Below are positions 6,094 to 13,179 of a DNA stretch of 15,495 nucleotides, in pieces. The translations under genes and the position numbers were made by a program. The notes under the pieces were generated by a model. It was given only the letters and a program-made list of their open reading frames with translations. It did not search any database and had not been told where the DNA came from. Positions within the stretch are counted from its first letter, which is position 1, and each line of letters opens with the position of its first letter. Source of the DNA: an uncultured Collinsella sp. (GTDB taxonomy: Bacteria; Actinomycetota; Coriobacteriia; Coriobacteriales; Coriobacteriaceae); assembly GCA_902462065.1 (NCBI GenBank), contig CABQAK010000045.1, positions 1 through 15,495 of the forward strand. Direction: 5' to 3'.

Positions 6094-7983
6094 CTAAGCC
6101 TTGGCGGCCTCGGCGTCGGCAGGAGCCTCAGCGGCAGCAGCGCGGCCATACTCGGCCTTGCCCATCTCGGACCACTCAGGCTCCTCGTCGGGCATGGAAC
6201 CGGCCTCCTTGCCGAAGAACTCCTTGAGGCAGTTCACGGCAACGATGAGGCCCAGGACCATCAGCAGGACGGCAAAGACGAGCTGCAGGCCCTTGGTGGC
6301 GGCGACGGAGACGGCGGCCGTGGTGGCGGTAGCCGGGATGGTGCCGAAGAAGCCGTAAGCCTGGACAGCGGCCATGCAGCCCATGGCGCTCTGGACCAGC
6401 GAGGTGAAGGTGCAGCAGAGCAGGAAGACGACGGGCACGTAGAGCATCCAGCCCTTGCGGCCGGTGCACTTGCAGAACACGGCGAGGGTGATCATGGTCA
6501 TGCCGCCGAGCAGCTGGTTGGAAGCACCAAAGAGCGGCCAGATGTTGGCATAGCCACCAAAAGCGAGGGCGAGACCGGGAAGCAGGGTGACGACCGTGGC
6601 GAACCAGGGGTTGCCGAGGACCTTCATGTAGCCGGCCTTGGACTCGATGGCCAGAGCGTCGTTGGTCTGGGCAAAGAACTCGGAGAACGAAGTGCGGGCG
6701 ATGCGGGCGACGGCGTCGAGCGAGGTCAGGGCCAGAGCGGAGACGTTCATGGTCATAAAGACGGTAGCGAGCGTGCCGTCAACACCGAAGGCCTGCATAC
6801 CGCGGGAGATGCCAGCGGCGAAGATCTGGAACGGGGTGGAAGCGACACCGGCGTTGAGGGCGCCGGTACCGGCGGTGTTCATGTCGGAGAACATGATGCC
6901 GGCGACGATGATGGCAAGGATGCCGACGAAGGACTCGACGATCATGGCGCCGTAACCGACCTTGACGGCGTCCTGCTCCTTCTCGACCTGCTTAGAAGAG
7001 GTGCCGGAAGAAACGAGGCTGTGGAAACCGGAGAGAGCACCGCAAGCGACGGAGACGAACAGGACCGGGAACATCATGCCGGAGGCACCAGAGAAGCCAG
7101 TGAAGACCGGAGCGGTCATCGTAGCCTGGCCGTGAACACCCAGGACAACGATGCCGAGGACAGCGCAGGCGATCATGACGATCATCATGATGGAAGTGAG
7201 GTAGTCGCGCGGGGTCTTGAGCATCTGGATGGGCATAGCGCCAGCGAAGACCAGGTAGACCATGACGACAGCGAACCACTGGAACTTGGTCAGATAAACC
7301 GGGAACTGCATACCAACGGCGAACATGAGAACCATGAGCACCACGCCGGTGACGAACTCGGCAGCGCCGGTGAGGTTGAACTTCTTCTGGGCCCAACCAA
7401 AGGCCATGGCGACGAAGGTGAACAGGATGGAGATGGTGCCAGCGCAGCCGGCGGCATAGGACTTGGTGAAGTCGATGGCACCGGTAGCAGCGCCAGAAGC
7501 GTCAACGGCCGGGGTGAACATGAACGTCTTGCAGACCATGTCGGTGAAGGCAGCGATGACGATGATGCAGAACAGCCAGCAGAACAGCAGGAACAGGCGA
7601 CGGCCGGTCTTGCCGATGTACTTCTCGATGAGCTGAGCGAGCGACTTGCCGTTGTTCTTCATCGAGGCGTACAGGGCACCAAAGTCGTGGACGGCGCCAA
7701 AGAAGATGCCACCGACGAGGACCCAGAGCACGACGGGCAGCCAGCCAAAGGCCATGGCGACGATCGTACCCGTGACAGGGCCGGCACCGCAGATCGAGCT
7801 GAACTGGTGCGAGAACGCGGTGAAGGCGGAGACGGGCGAGAAGCTCTTGCCGTCCTTCATGCGCTTGGCCGGCGTGAGGGCCTCTTTGTCAACGCCCCAC
7901 TTGTTGGCCAGCCAGCGACCGTAGCCCAGATAGCCGCAGGCGAGCACCGCCGCAGCCACAACCATGAGCAAAACTCCGTTCAT
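6094..7983 (-). CDS. cstA: CstA-family carbon starvation transporter
   Basis: 629 residues, an integral membrane protein with more than a dozen hydrophobic segments. CstA and its relative BtsT take up peptides or pyruvate, often when nutrients are scarce; the substrate here is not readable. The N-terminus (MNGVLLMVVAAAVLACGYLG) is a first membrane segment. The CstA_N signature follows at residues 58-72 (SHQFSSICGAGPVTG), then FGWLPVVLWVLVGGIFFGAVHD. The C-terminus carries a short soluble tail rich in Ala and Glu. At 629 residues it is shorter than enterobacterial CstA (about 700). The start is supported by AGAGGAGG at a good distance. Codon use is strongly biased (few synonymous codons), suggesting high expression. 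The upstream leader has a terminator and alternative hairpins, so transcription is probably attenuated. Confidence 0.95.
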   Translation of the reverse strand: MNGVLLMVVAAAVLACGYLGYGRWLANKWGVDKEALTPAKRMKDGKSFSPVSAFTAFSHQFSSICGAGPVTGTIVAMAFGWLPVVLWVLVGGIFFGAVHDFGALYASMKNNGKSLAQLIEKYIGKTGRRLFLLFCWLFCIIVIAAFTDMVCKTFMFTPAVDASGAATGAIDFTKSYAAGCAGTISILFTFVAMAFGWAQKKFNLTGAAEFVTGVVLMVLMFAVGMQFPVYLTKFQWFAVVMVYLVFAGAMPIQMLKTPRDYLTSIMMIVMIACAVLGIVVLGVHGQATMTAPVFTGFSGASGMMFPVLFVSVACGALSGFHSLVSSGTSSKQVEKEQDAVKVGYGAMIVESFVGILAIIVAGIMFSDMNTAGTGALNAGVASTPFQIFAAGISRGMQAFGVDGTLATVFMTMNVSALALTSLDAVARIARTSFSEFFAQTNDALAIESKAGYMKVLGNPWFATVVTLLPGLALAFGGYANIWPLFGASNQLLGGMTMITLAVFCKCTGRKGWMLYVPVVFLLCCTFTSLVQSAMGCMAAVQAYGFFGTIPATATTAAVSVAATKGLQLVFAVLLMVLGLIVAVNCLKEFFGKEAGSMPDEEPEWSEMGKAEYGRAAAAEAPADAEAAKA

Positions 7984-8018
7984 TACATTTCCTCCTCTAA
8001 AAAGAACTACTCAGACAT

Positions 8019-8057
8019 AAAAAATGAGGGCCGTCGGTTGCGCTCGACGGCCCTCAT
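8019..8057 (-). terminator. Intrinsic terminator (attenuator) in the cstA leader
   Basis: ATGAGGGCCGTCG and CGACGGCCCTCAT form 13 perfect pairs (8024-8036 and 8045-8057) around an eight-base loop. On the minus strand a run of six T follows at once (8024-8019). It ends 35 bases before the cstA ATG and clearly downstream of the cstA promoter, so it must be read through for cstA to be expressed. Confidence 0.85.
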
Positions 8058-8068
8058 CTTCATCAGCC

Positions 8069-8146
8069 GCCCGTTATCGTACGGGCTAGCTGTATGTGCT
8101 AACCCGCATCAGATAATTGCTACGCTGATAATGTTTAGCTGATGCG
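8069..8146 (-). promoter_or_regulatory. Mutually exclusive hairpins in the cstA leader
   Basis: In minus-strand RNA order: segment 1 CGCATCAG (8146-8139, inside the leader peptide) pairs with segment 2 CTGATGCG (8112-8105). Segment 2 extended, GCGGGTTAGC (8107-8098), can instead pair with GCTAGCCCGT (8090-8081), ten pairs with two wobbles around a seven-base loop. The latter can also pair with ACGGGC (8074-8069). The pairings exclude one another, as expected of a transcription attenuator. I did not find an alternative partner that overlaps the terminator stem by more than four bases, so the switch logic is incomplete. Confidence 0.55.
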
Positions 8147-8153
8147 TGAACAT
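8109..8153 (-). CDS. Possible leader peptide of cstA (14 residues, Ile-rich)
   Basis: The reading frame gives MFTHQLNIISVAII and a TGA stop. AGAGGA lies ten bases before the ATG, slightly long but usable. Two Ile-Ile pairs (ATT ATC twice) plus Val and Leu resemble the peptides of branched-chain amino acid attenuators. Codons 3-5 lie in hairpin arm 1 and the last Ile codon and stop lie in arm 2, the classic arrangement in which ribosome position decides RNA folding. An in-frame ATG at 8177 would give 22 residues. Such a short frame could be chance; the placement is the main support. Confidence 0.45.
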   Translation of the reverse strand: MFTHQLNIISVAII

Positions 8154-8177
8154 GTCTAAGAAATCCTCTTCAATCAT

Positions 8178-8206
8178 GATGTGAACGATCCGTGCATGTT
8201 CACATC
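8178..8206. promoter_or_regulatory. Palindrome in the cstA 5' leader
   Basis: GATGTGAAC (8178-8186) and GTTCACATC (8198-8206) are perfect nine-base arms separated by 11 bases, starting about 12 bases downstream of the predicted transcription start. A further GTGAACATG half-like element lies at 8146-8154. It may be a regulator site or a 5' hairpin. Confidence 0.55.
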
Positions 8207-8224
8207 CCCCAGTGGTTGAAAAGG

Positions 8225-8253
8225 AGTATGAAACTTTAGTTACCTAAAGTCAA
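8225..8253 (-). promoter_or_regulatory. cstA promoter with embedded operator palindrome
   Basis: On the minus strand TTGACT (-35, 8253-8248) and CATACT (-10, 8230-8225) are separated by 17 bases. ACTTTAG-GTAA-CTAAAGT, a perfect seven-base inverted repeat (8250-8233), overlaps the -35 and fills most of the spacer, a common repressor position. Upstream of -35 the stretch 8254-8291 is very AT-rich and could be an UP element. Transcription should start near 8218, leaving a leader of about 235 bases. Confidence 0.75.
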
Positions 8254-8393
8254 CGCAAATATGTAATGAATTTTCAACTTTTTTGAATTTCTCGGTATAA
8301 AACGCCACTGACCTCGGACTTTACCCCACGACAGTTTTTGCATGAGAGATGCCCCTGAGAGCCGCGGGAGCCGGGCGGAGGGGCCGGATATAA

Positions 8394-8432
8394 GGTTTAT
8401 CGCGAGTTCCGCACGCAAAGAAGGCCACTTAA
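8394..8432 (+). repeat. 39-base dispersed repeat, copy B
   Basis: Direct repeat of 3521-3559 with 36 of 39 positions identical, the first 22 perfectly. Here it forms the left inner half of the 125-base hairpin; in copy A it lies just outside a different hairpin. Confidence 0.8.
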
Positions 8433-8441
8433 TGTGGCCTT
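8421..8441 (-). terminator. Terminator hairpin at the end of the acpS-tsaD operon
   Basis: AAGGCCAC (8421-8428) and GTGGCCTT (8434-8441) form eight perfect pairs with a five-base loop, followed on the minus strand by CTTTGCG. It is the tip of the 125-base palindrome, 72 bases past the tsaD stop. The T-tract is short. Confidence 0.6.
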
Positions 8442-8512
8442 CGTCTTGCGCAGGACTGTAGAGCAGGAAACCTTATATCCGGCCCCTCCGTCCGGGGACC
8501 GCGCCGTACCAG

Positions 8513-10897
8513 CTACAGCGTCATGTTCGGATCGGCGTCGACGTCGAACGGCGAGATTTCACCTCGGTCGAATTTACGGCGAGCGACCTCCGCGATCATG
8601 GCTGCGTTATCGGTACAGGCAGACAAGGGCGGCACCGTTACGCGAATCCCCTGACGTCCAAGCTTCTTGATCATCATCTCGCGCAGATGCGGGTTGGCCG
8701 AGACGCCGCCACCGATGCAGTATTCCTTGCATCCGGTAGCGTGCAGTGCGTTTTTGGCCTTCTTGTACTGCACGTCAAAGACGGCTGCCTCAAACGAAGC
8801 TGCCAGATCGGGCAGGTGAATCGTGCGCCCGGCCTTGGTCTCCTGTTCAATGTAGAGCGTCACGGCCGTTTTAAGACCCGAAAGCGAGAAACGATAGTCT
8901 CCCCTGCTGTTAAGCGCACGGGGGAAATCGATCGCGCGGGGATTGCCCGTCTCGGCCAGCTTGGAGATGATGGGGCCACCGGGATAGCCCAGACCCAACG
9001 CCTTGGCTACCTTGTCGAAGGCCTCGCCCACAGCATCGTCGAGTGTCTCACCAAGCACCTCGTAGTCGCCCCATGCCTTCACGTGCACGAGCATGGTGTG
9101 CCCGCCCGAGACAAGCGTGAAGATGAACGGCGGCTTGAGGTCGGGCTGCGCCAGCAAGTTGGCAAACAGGTGCCCCTCCAGATGGTTGACGCATACGAGC
9201 GGCTTGCCGGCAGCGTAGGCAAAGCCCTTGGCGAAGGCGACGCCAACCACGAGCGCGCCCACCAGGCCCGGACCCTGTGTCACGCCCACGGCGGCAAGCT
9301 CGCTGGGGGCAATGGCTCCGCCCGTAAGGCCCAGCGATGCTGCGGCATCCTCGAGCGCCGCATCCACGACACCCACAATCACCTCAACGTGCTTGCGCGA
9401 GGCGATTTCGGGCACCACGCCGCCAAAACGGGCATGGAAATCAATCTGCGTCGACACCTGGTTAGCCAGCATATTGCCATCCGCATCGATAATCGCCACG
9501 GCCGTCTCGTCGCAGGAACTCTCGATAGCGAGCACTAGGCGGCGGCGCTCAATTTCGGCACGCTCCCCCTCGGAGCGCCCGGGCGCAGGCAGCGGCCATA
9601 CGCGCTGCTCTGCCGCCGTCGGCTCGGGCGAAGCATTGTCGACCGGAAGCACGAGGGGCAGCGGAGCCGTCATGACGATGGCATCCTTGCCGGCACCATA
9701 GTAGCCGCGGCGCCATCCTGCCTCGGTAAAGCCCAGAGCGTTATAAAGCGCGATCGCTCCCTCGTTGCCGTCCTCGACCTCGAGCGAAGCCGTGGTGCAG
9801 CCGAGCATCTGGGCATCATAGCTCACATGCGACAGCAGCTTGCGGGCAATGCCCTCACGGCGATGTGCCGGGTCGACGGCGACATCCAGAATCTGCACAT
9901 CACCGTCCACGACCATACCGCCGGCAAGGCCCAGCAGCTTGCCGTCGTCGTGTGCTACCCACCAACTACGCGGCGCAGCGACGTCCTCGCCCAGTTCGGA
10001 CAGGAACATGCCCGGCGTCCACGCCTCGTGTCCGGCACCTTCAAAGCAGGCAGCCTCCAGCGCGCTCGCGCCCTCGGCATCCGCCGCGCCCATGGGACGG
10101 AACTGCAGATGACGACCGGCGAGCTCATCGGCAACGCCCGTAATTTCGCTCTGCGCACTCTCGGCAAGACCAAGACGCTTGCGCTCGTTTTCCTCGGCAT
10201 CCGAAAGGCGTGTGTAAATCGGCAGGACGCGGGCCGGATCGCCGTCACCCGCAGCGTGCGCGAGCAGCAAGCCCTCGCCCGAAGGCCACCACAGGTCGCA
10301 CTCCACGCAGCGGGCGGTCTCGTCCTCACCCAGCAGCTTGCCATAGCGCACGAGACCGTCACCGGTCAGCTGAACCTGGTCCCAGTCCGCTGCTCGGCGC
10401 CACTCATCGAGCGCCACGGCGGCCTTGACCACGTGTTCGCGCTCAAATTGACGCTCGGGACCCTCATCGACCAGCATATACAGCGCCGGATATACCTCAC
10501 CGCGCATAGCATCGGCCAAGATACCAAGCTTGCCGCGCACGCCAGCCTTCCACGCCGTCCAAGCGCAAGCGTCGAGCGTCGACACGCCCAGCAGCGGAAC
10601 ATTGGCACCGCGCGCGAGGCCCTTGGCAGTGGAGATGCCGATGCGCACACCCGTAAAGGACCCCGGGCCGCGGCCGACCACATAGCAACCAACATCGCTG
10701 CGATCCAGACCGGCTTGAGCCAGCACGCCATCAACGGTATTCACGAGCTCAACGTTGGCGTGACGGCGACACATGTGGTCGCCACTCACGAGCTTCGTCT
10801 CGCCCGTCTGTCCATCAATCCAGCTTGCCGCGCAGGCAAGCATGTCGGTCGAGGTATCGAGCGCCACCACCAGCGCGTTGTCGTTATGCAAGCTCAT
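8513..10897 (-). CDS. tsaD: TsaB-RimI-TsaD triple fusion (t6A37 synthesis and N-terminal acetyltransferase)
   Basis: One 794-residue frame carries three enzymes. Residues about 5-235 are TsaB (ALDTSTDMLACAA, then GRGPGSFTGVRIGISTAKGL at 75-94), the partner that activates TsaD. Residues about 262-410 are a RimI-type GNAT acetyltransferase (ILDVAVDPAHRREGIARKLL acetyl-CoA motif; NEGAIALYNALGF). Residues about 453-794 are full-length TsaD, which transfers threonylcarbamoyl to A37 of ANN-decoding tRNAs: ESSCDET (459), metal site HLEGH (His572, His576), SGGHT (597), CTDNAAM (761-767). A Pro/Ala/Glu-rich linker joins RimI to TsaD. The ATG at 10897 overlaps the tsaE stop by 14 bases; a TTG at 10915 also opens the frame but is less likely. 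No frameshift is seen, and all motifs look intact. TsaC, which makes the intermediate, is not in the window. Confidence 0.95.
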   Translation of the reverse strand: MSLHNDNALVVALDTSTDMLACAASWIDGQTGETKLVSGDHMCRRHANVELVNTVDGVLAQAGLDRSDVGCYVVGRGPGSFTGVRIGISTAKGLARGANVPLLGVSTLDACAWTAWKAGVRGKLGILADAMRGEVYPALYMLVDEGPERQFEREHVVKAAVALDEWRRAADWDQVQLTGDGLVRYGKLLGEDETARCVECDLWWPSGEGLLLAHAAGDGDPARVLPIYTRLSDAEENERKRLGLAESAQSEITGVADELAGRHLQFRPMGAADAEGASALEAACFEGAGHEAWTPGMFLSELGEDVAAPRSWWVAHDDGKLLGLAGGMVVDGDVQILDVAVDPAHRREGIARKLLSHVSYDAQMLGCTTASLEVEDGNEGAIALYNALGFTEAGWRRGYYGAGKDAIVMTAPLPLVLPVDNASPEPTAAEQRVWPLPAPGRSEGERAEIERRRLVLAIESSCDETAVAIIDADGNMLANQVSTQIDFHARFGGVVPEIASRKHVEVIVGVVDAALEDAAASLGLTGGAIAPSELAAVGVTQGPGLVGALVVGVAFAKGFAYAAGKPLVCVNHLEGHLFANLLAQPDLKPPFIFTLVSGGHTMLVHVKAWGDYEVLGETLDDAVGEAFDKVAKALGLGYPGGPIISKLAETGNPRAIDFPRALNSRGDYRFSLSGLKTAVTLYIEQETKAGRTIHLPDLAASFEAAVFDVQYKKAKNALHATGCKEYCIGGGVSANPHLREMMIKKLGRQGIRVTVPPLSACTDNAAMIAEVARRKFDRGEISPFDVDADPNMTL

Positions 10898-11390
10898 CTT
10901 GTACAGCCTTATCAATCAAATGGGAAAGCTCCATTGCGCGGTCACCGTGCGCCTCAAGCGTTATCGTTCGCACATCGCTGTCGCCCTCATCACGTTTGAG
11001 CGTCACCGAAAGATACTCATCCGTCAGCTCGTCCTGGAATTGTTCGCCCCATTCCAGCAGGCAAGCACCCTCATAGCCCAGCACATCGAAAATGCCCGTA
11101 TCCTCGAGCTCGTAGGCATGCTCCAGGCGGTATAGATCAAAGTGAAACAGCGGAATACGACCTTGATCGTGAACGGCCATGAGTGCAAACGTAGGGCTCG
11201 TAACCATATGCCCATCGCCCAGCCCGCGCGAGACGCCCTTGGTAAAGTGAGTTTTGCCCACTCCCAGGCCACCGGTCAGGATGAGCACATCGCCGTCCTC
11301 AAGGCACGGTGCAATTAGCTCGCCAAAGTACTCCGTATCGGCAGCGCAAGTCGTTTTGTAAGTACCTACCCCCAGGCGCTCCAGGGACAT
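10884..11390 (-). CDS. tsaE: TsaE, ATPase of the tRNA t6A37 complex
   Basis: 168 residues. TsaE is the P-loop ATPase that binds the TsaB-TsaD dimer and is needed for multiple turnover of the bacterial t6A complex. The Walker A motif is GGLGVGKT (40-47), followed by the family marks SPTF (65-68), HFDLYRL (83-89) and LLEWGE (111-116). The start follows AAGGAG with suitable spacing, 12 bases after the uracil-DNA glycosylase stop. It overlaps the downstream TsaB-RimI-TsaD gene by 14 bases, so all t6A complex subunits are made from two coupled cistrons. The C-terminus is slightly longer than in short family members. Confidence 0.96.
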   Translation of the reverse strand: MSLERLGVGTYKTTCAADTEYFGELIAPCLEDGDVLILTGGLGVGKTHFTKGVSRGLGDGHMVTSPTFALMAVHDQGRIPLFHFDLYRLEHAYELEDTGIFDVLGYEGACLLEWGEQFQDELTDEYLSVTLKRDEGDSDVRTITLEAHGDRAMELSHLIDKAVQDELA

Positions 11391-11402
11391 ATATGCTCCT
11401 TA

Positions 11403-12023
11403 TTATTCCGAGGCGTCCTCTGGTGCGGGATGTCGCTCCAGATAGTCGCCCAGCATCTTAAAGTCTTCCTCCAGCAGCTCCTGCCACGCCGGATTGCGTA
11501 GCGCTGCTGCCGGATGGAAAGTGGGCATTACTACAAAATGCCCCATCTGGTGAAACCTGCCGCGCAGCTTAGTAATGCCAATCTCGGTCTTAAGCACAAA
11601 GTGCGTCGCGGGGTTGCCGAGCGTCACGATAATATCAGGCCAGATGCTTCGAATCTGCTCACGCAAAAACGGCGAGCAAGCCAGCACTTCCTCGGGACGC
11701 GGATTGCGGTTTCCCGGCGGGCGGCACTTAAGCACGTTGGCAATGTAGACGTCTTCGCGTTTGAGCCCCGCCAGCGACAAAATGCCGTTGAGGTCCTCGC
11801 CTGCCGCCCCCACAAAGGGCTCGCCCTGCAAATCCTCATTGCGGCCCGGCGCCTCGCCAATAAACATCACGCGAGCGCGGGGGTTTCCCACGCCAAACAC
11901 GATATTGTGACGCGACTGGTAGAGCTGGCAGAGGTGACAATCGCCCAGAACGGCCTCAATTTCCTCGAGTGCGACCTCACGTGGTGCCTGATGGGTATGG
12001 CCGGGGATGTGCATGACGCCCAT
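11403..12023 (-). CDS. Family 4 uracil-DNA glycosylase (iron-sulfur)
   Basis: 206 residues. It removes uracil from DNA in base excision repair. Four cysteines that would hold the [4Fe-4S] cluster are present: CHLC (29, 32), Cys100 in LKCRPPGNRNP and Cys116. The water-activating motif GEAPGRNEDLQGEPFVG starts at 57 and the C-terminal HPAA motif is at 170. These mark family 4 rather than the Ung family. The start ATG at 12023 lies eight bases after the alr stop, and its ribosome binding site GGAG overlaps the alr TAG. Confidence 0.94.
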   Translation of the reverse strand: MGVMHIPGHTHQAPREVALEEIEAVLGDCHLCQLYQSRHNIVFGVGNPRARVMFIGEAPGRNEDLQGEPFVGAAGEDLNGILSLAGLKREDVYIANVLKCRPPGNRNPRPEEVLACSPFLREQIRSIWPDIIVTLGNPATHFVLKTEIGITKLRGRFHQMGHFVVMPTFHPAAALRNPAWQELLEEDFKMLGDYLERHPAPEDASE

Positions 12024-12031
12024 AGCGGCTC

Positions 12032-13177
12032 CTACACGTAGACCTTGTCGAGACGCATGCCAAAGCCGCAGGCGACCTCGTAGTTAATCGTTCCGCGCAG
12101 TCGGGCCATCTCGTCCATAGTGATCTCGGCATCGCCATCGCGGCCGATAATAATCATCTCATCACCATGTTCGGCCTCGGGAATCTCGTGTGCCGGGTTG
12201 GACTGAATGGCGACCATAAACTGGTCCATGCAGATATTGCCAACCTGATGCACACGCTCGCCGCGATACAGCACATCCATACGATTGGAAAGCGTACGCG
12301 ATAGGCCGTCGGCATAACCGATCGGCAGCGTGCAGATCTGAACGCGTGTACGCGGTACGCGGTAGGTAAAACCGTAGCCCACGCCCTCACCCATCGCAGG
12401 GTGCGCCACGCGCGTCACGCGCGCATGGACGCTCATAACGGGATCAAGCTGCATCACGCGGCCACTCAGCTCGCACGGCTGCATGCCATACAAGCCAACG
12501 CCGGCGCGAATCATATCAAAATGCATCGAGGGGTCGAGCATCGAAGACGGCGTGTTGGCGCAGTGCACGATACCGCACTCAAAACCCGCATCCTTAATGG
12601 CCTGAACGGCCTCGGTAAAGCGCTGACACTGCAGCTTGTAGTCCCAGCCCGAAGGTTCATCGGCCGTGGCGAAGTGCGTAAATACGCCGTCGCACTGAAT
12701 ACCGCGATGGAAATTAATACCGCGGACAAAGTCGAGCACCTGCGTGTAATGTACGCCGATGCGGTTCATGCCCGTCTCGATGGCGAGATGATACTTGCCC
12801 ACCTTGCCCGCCGCGACGGCACATTCGCCATACGCAAGAGCAAAGTCAGACGTATAGACCGAGGGCATGATATCAAACTCGAGCAACGTCGGAATGGCCT
12901 CGATAGGCGGCTCGCTTAGGATGAGAATGGGTTTCGTAATCCCGCCCTGTCGGAGCTCAACGCCCTCGTTAACCGTCGCCACGGCAAACATATCGGCACC
13001 GGCCGAATACATGATCTTGGCGCACTCAACAGCTCCATGGCCATAAGCATCAGCCTTGACCACGCAGCACAGGCGCTGACGTGGATTCAACAAGTTCTTA
13101 TAGGCCCTCGTGTTGCGACGGAGCGCCCCGCGGTCGATCTCAACCCAGGACCAGCGCGTCAAATCGGCTTTATTCAT
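12032..13177 (-). CDS. alr: Alanine racemase
   Basis: 381 residues, a PLP-dependent enzyme converting L-alanine to D-alanine for peptidoglycan. The PLP lysine is Lys41 in VVKADAYGHG; the opposite catalytic tyrosine is Tyr268 in GVGYGFTYR; the C-terminal domain has PIGYADGLSR and VGNICMDQF. Length and order are normal for the family. The ATG lies two bases after the nnr stop, implying translational coupling. The order acpS-nnr-alr-(...)-tsaE-tsaB/tsaD resembles clusters in many Gram-positive bacteria. Confidence 0.97.
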   Translation of the reverse strand: MNKADLTRWSWVEIDRGALRRNTRAYKNLLNPRQRLCCVVKADAYGHGAVECAKIMYSAGADMFAVATVNEGVELRQGGITKPILILSEPPIEAIPTLLEFDIMPSVYTSDFALAYGECAVAAGKVGKYHLAIETGMNRIGVHYTQVLDFVRGINFHRGIQCDGVFTHFATADEPSGWDYKLQCQRFTEAVQAIKDAGFECGIVHCANTPSSMLDPSMHFDMIRAGVGLYGMQPCELSGRVMQLDPVMSVHARVTRVAHPAMGEGVGYGFTYRVPRTRVQICTLPIGYADGLSRTLSNRMDVLYRGERVHQVGNICMDQFMVAIQSNPAHEIPEAEHGDEMIIIGRDGDAEITMDEMARLRGTINYEVACGFGMRLDKVYV

Positions 13178-13179
13178 GA

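Larger units (their letters stand above)
8371..8495. repeat. 125-base inverted-repeat element with 28-base arms
   Basis: The arms 8371-8398 and 8468-8495 are complementary at 27 of 28 positions, the odd pair being a G-T; the inner 22 bases of each arm are perfect. The interior is partly complementary and ends in the AAGGCCAC/GTGGCCTT hairpin. The element lies 18 bases after the tsaD stop and contains copy B of the 39-base repeat. It has no open frame, as in a MITE- or REP-type palindromic element. The rest of the gap 7984-8512 holds the cstA promoter and leader. Confidence 0.85.

Noticed and set aside
5260..8142. 960-codon plus-strand open frame antisense to cstA and the JetD-like gene
   Set aside because: Its translation is a low-complexity string of His, Asp, Glu and Gly without family motifs, and it mirrors the biased codons of cstA on the other strand. 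It is a shadow frame.
7984..8220. T-box or known riboswitch upstream of cstA
   Set aside because: The T-box consensus (AGGGTGGNACCGCG) is not seen, and I did not recognise the cores of purine, glycine, ZTP or cyclic-di-AMP riboswitches. Leader-peptide attenuation fits better.
8305..8330. Minus-strand GGTAAAGTCCGAGG, similar to a conserved RNase P RNA segment
   Set aside because: No other RNase P RNA conserved region or overall fold is present nearby; the similarity is short.
3727..8512. A complete Wadjet (jetABCD) defence island
   Set aside because: Only a JetD-like domain is present; no SMC-type ATPase or kleisin-like genes occur, and the neighbour is a nutrient transporter.
8434..8670. 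Short plus-strand frame starting in the 125-base palindrome
   Set aside because: It begins inside the hairpin, has no ribosome binding site and continues antisense to the end of tsaD.
9827..10999. 390-codon plus-strand frame opposite tsaB-rimI-tsaD
   Set aside because: No recognisable domain, and it overlaps well-supported TsaB and TsaE sequence on the other strand.
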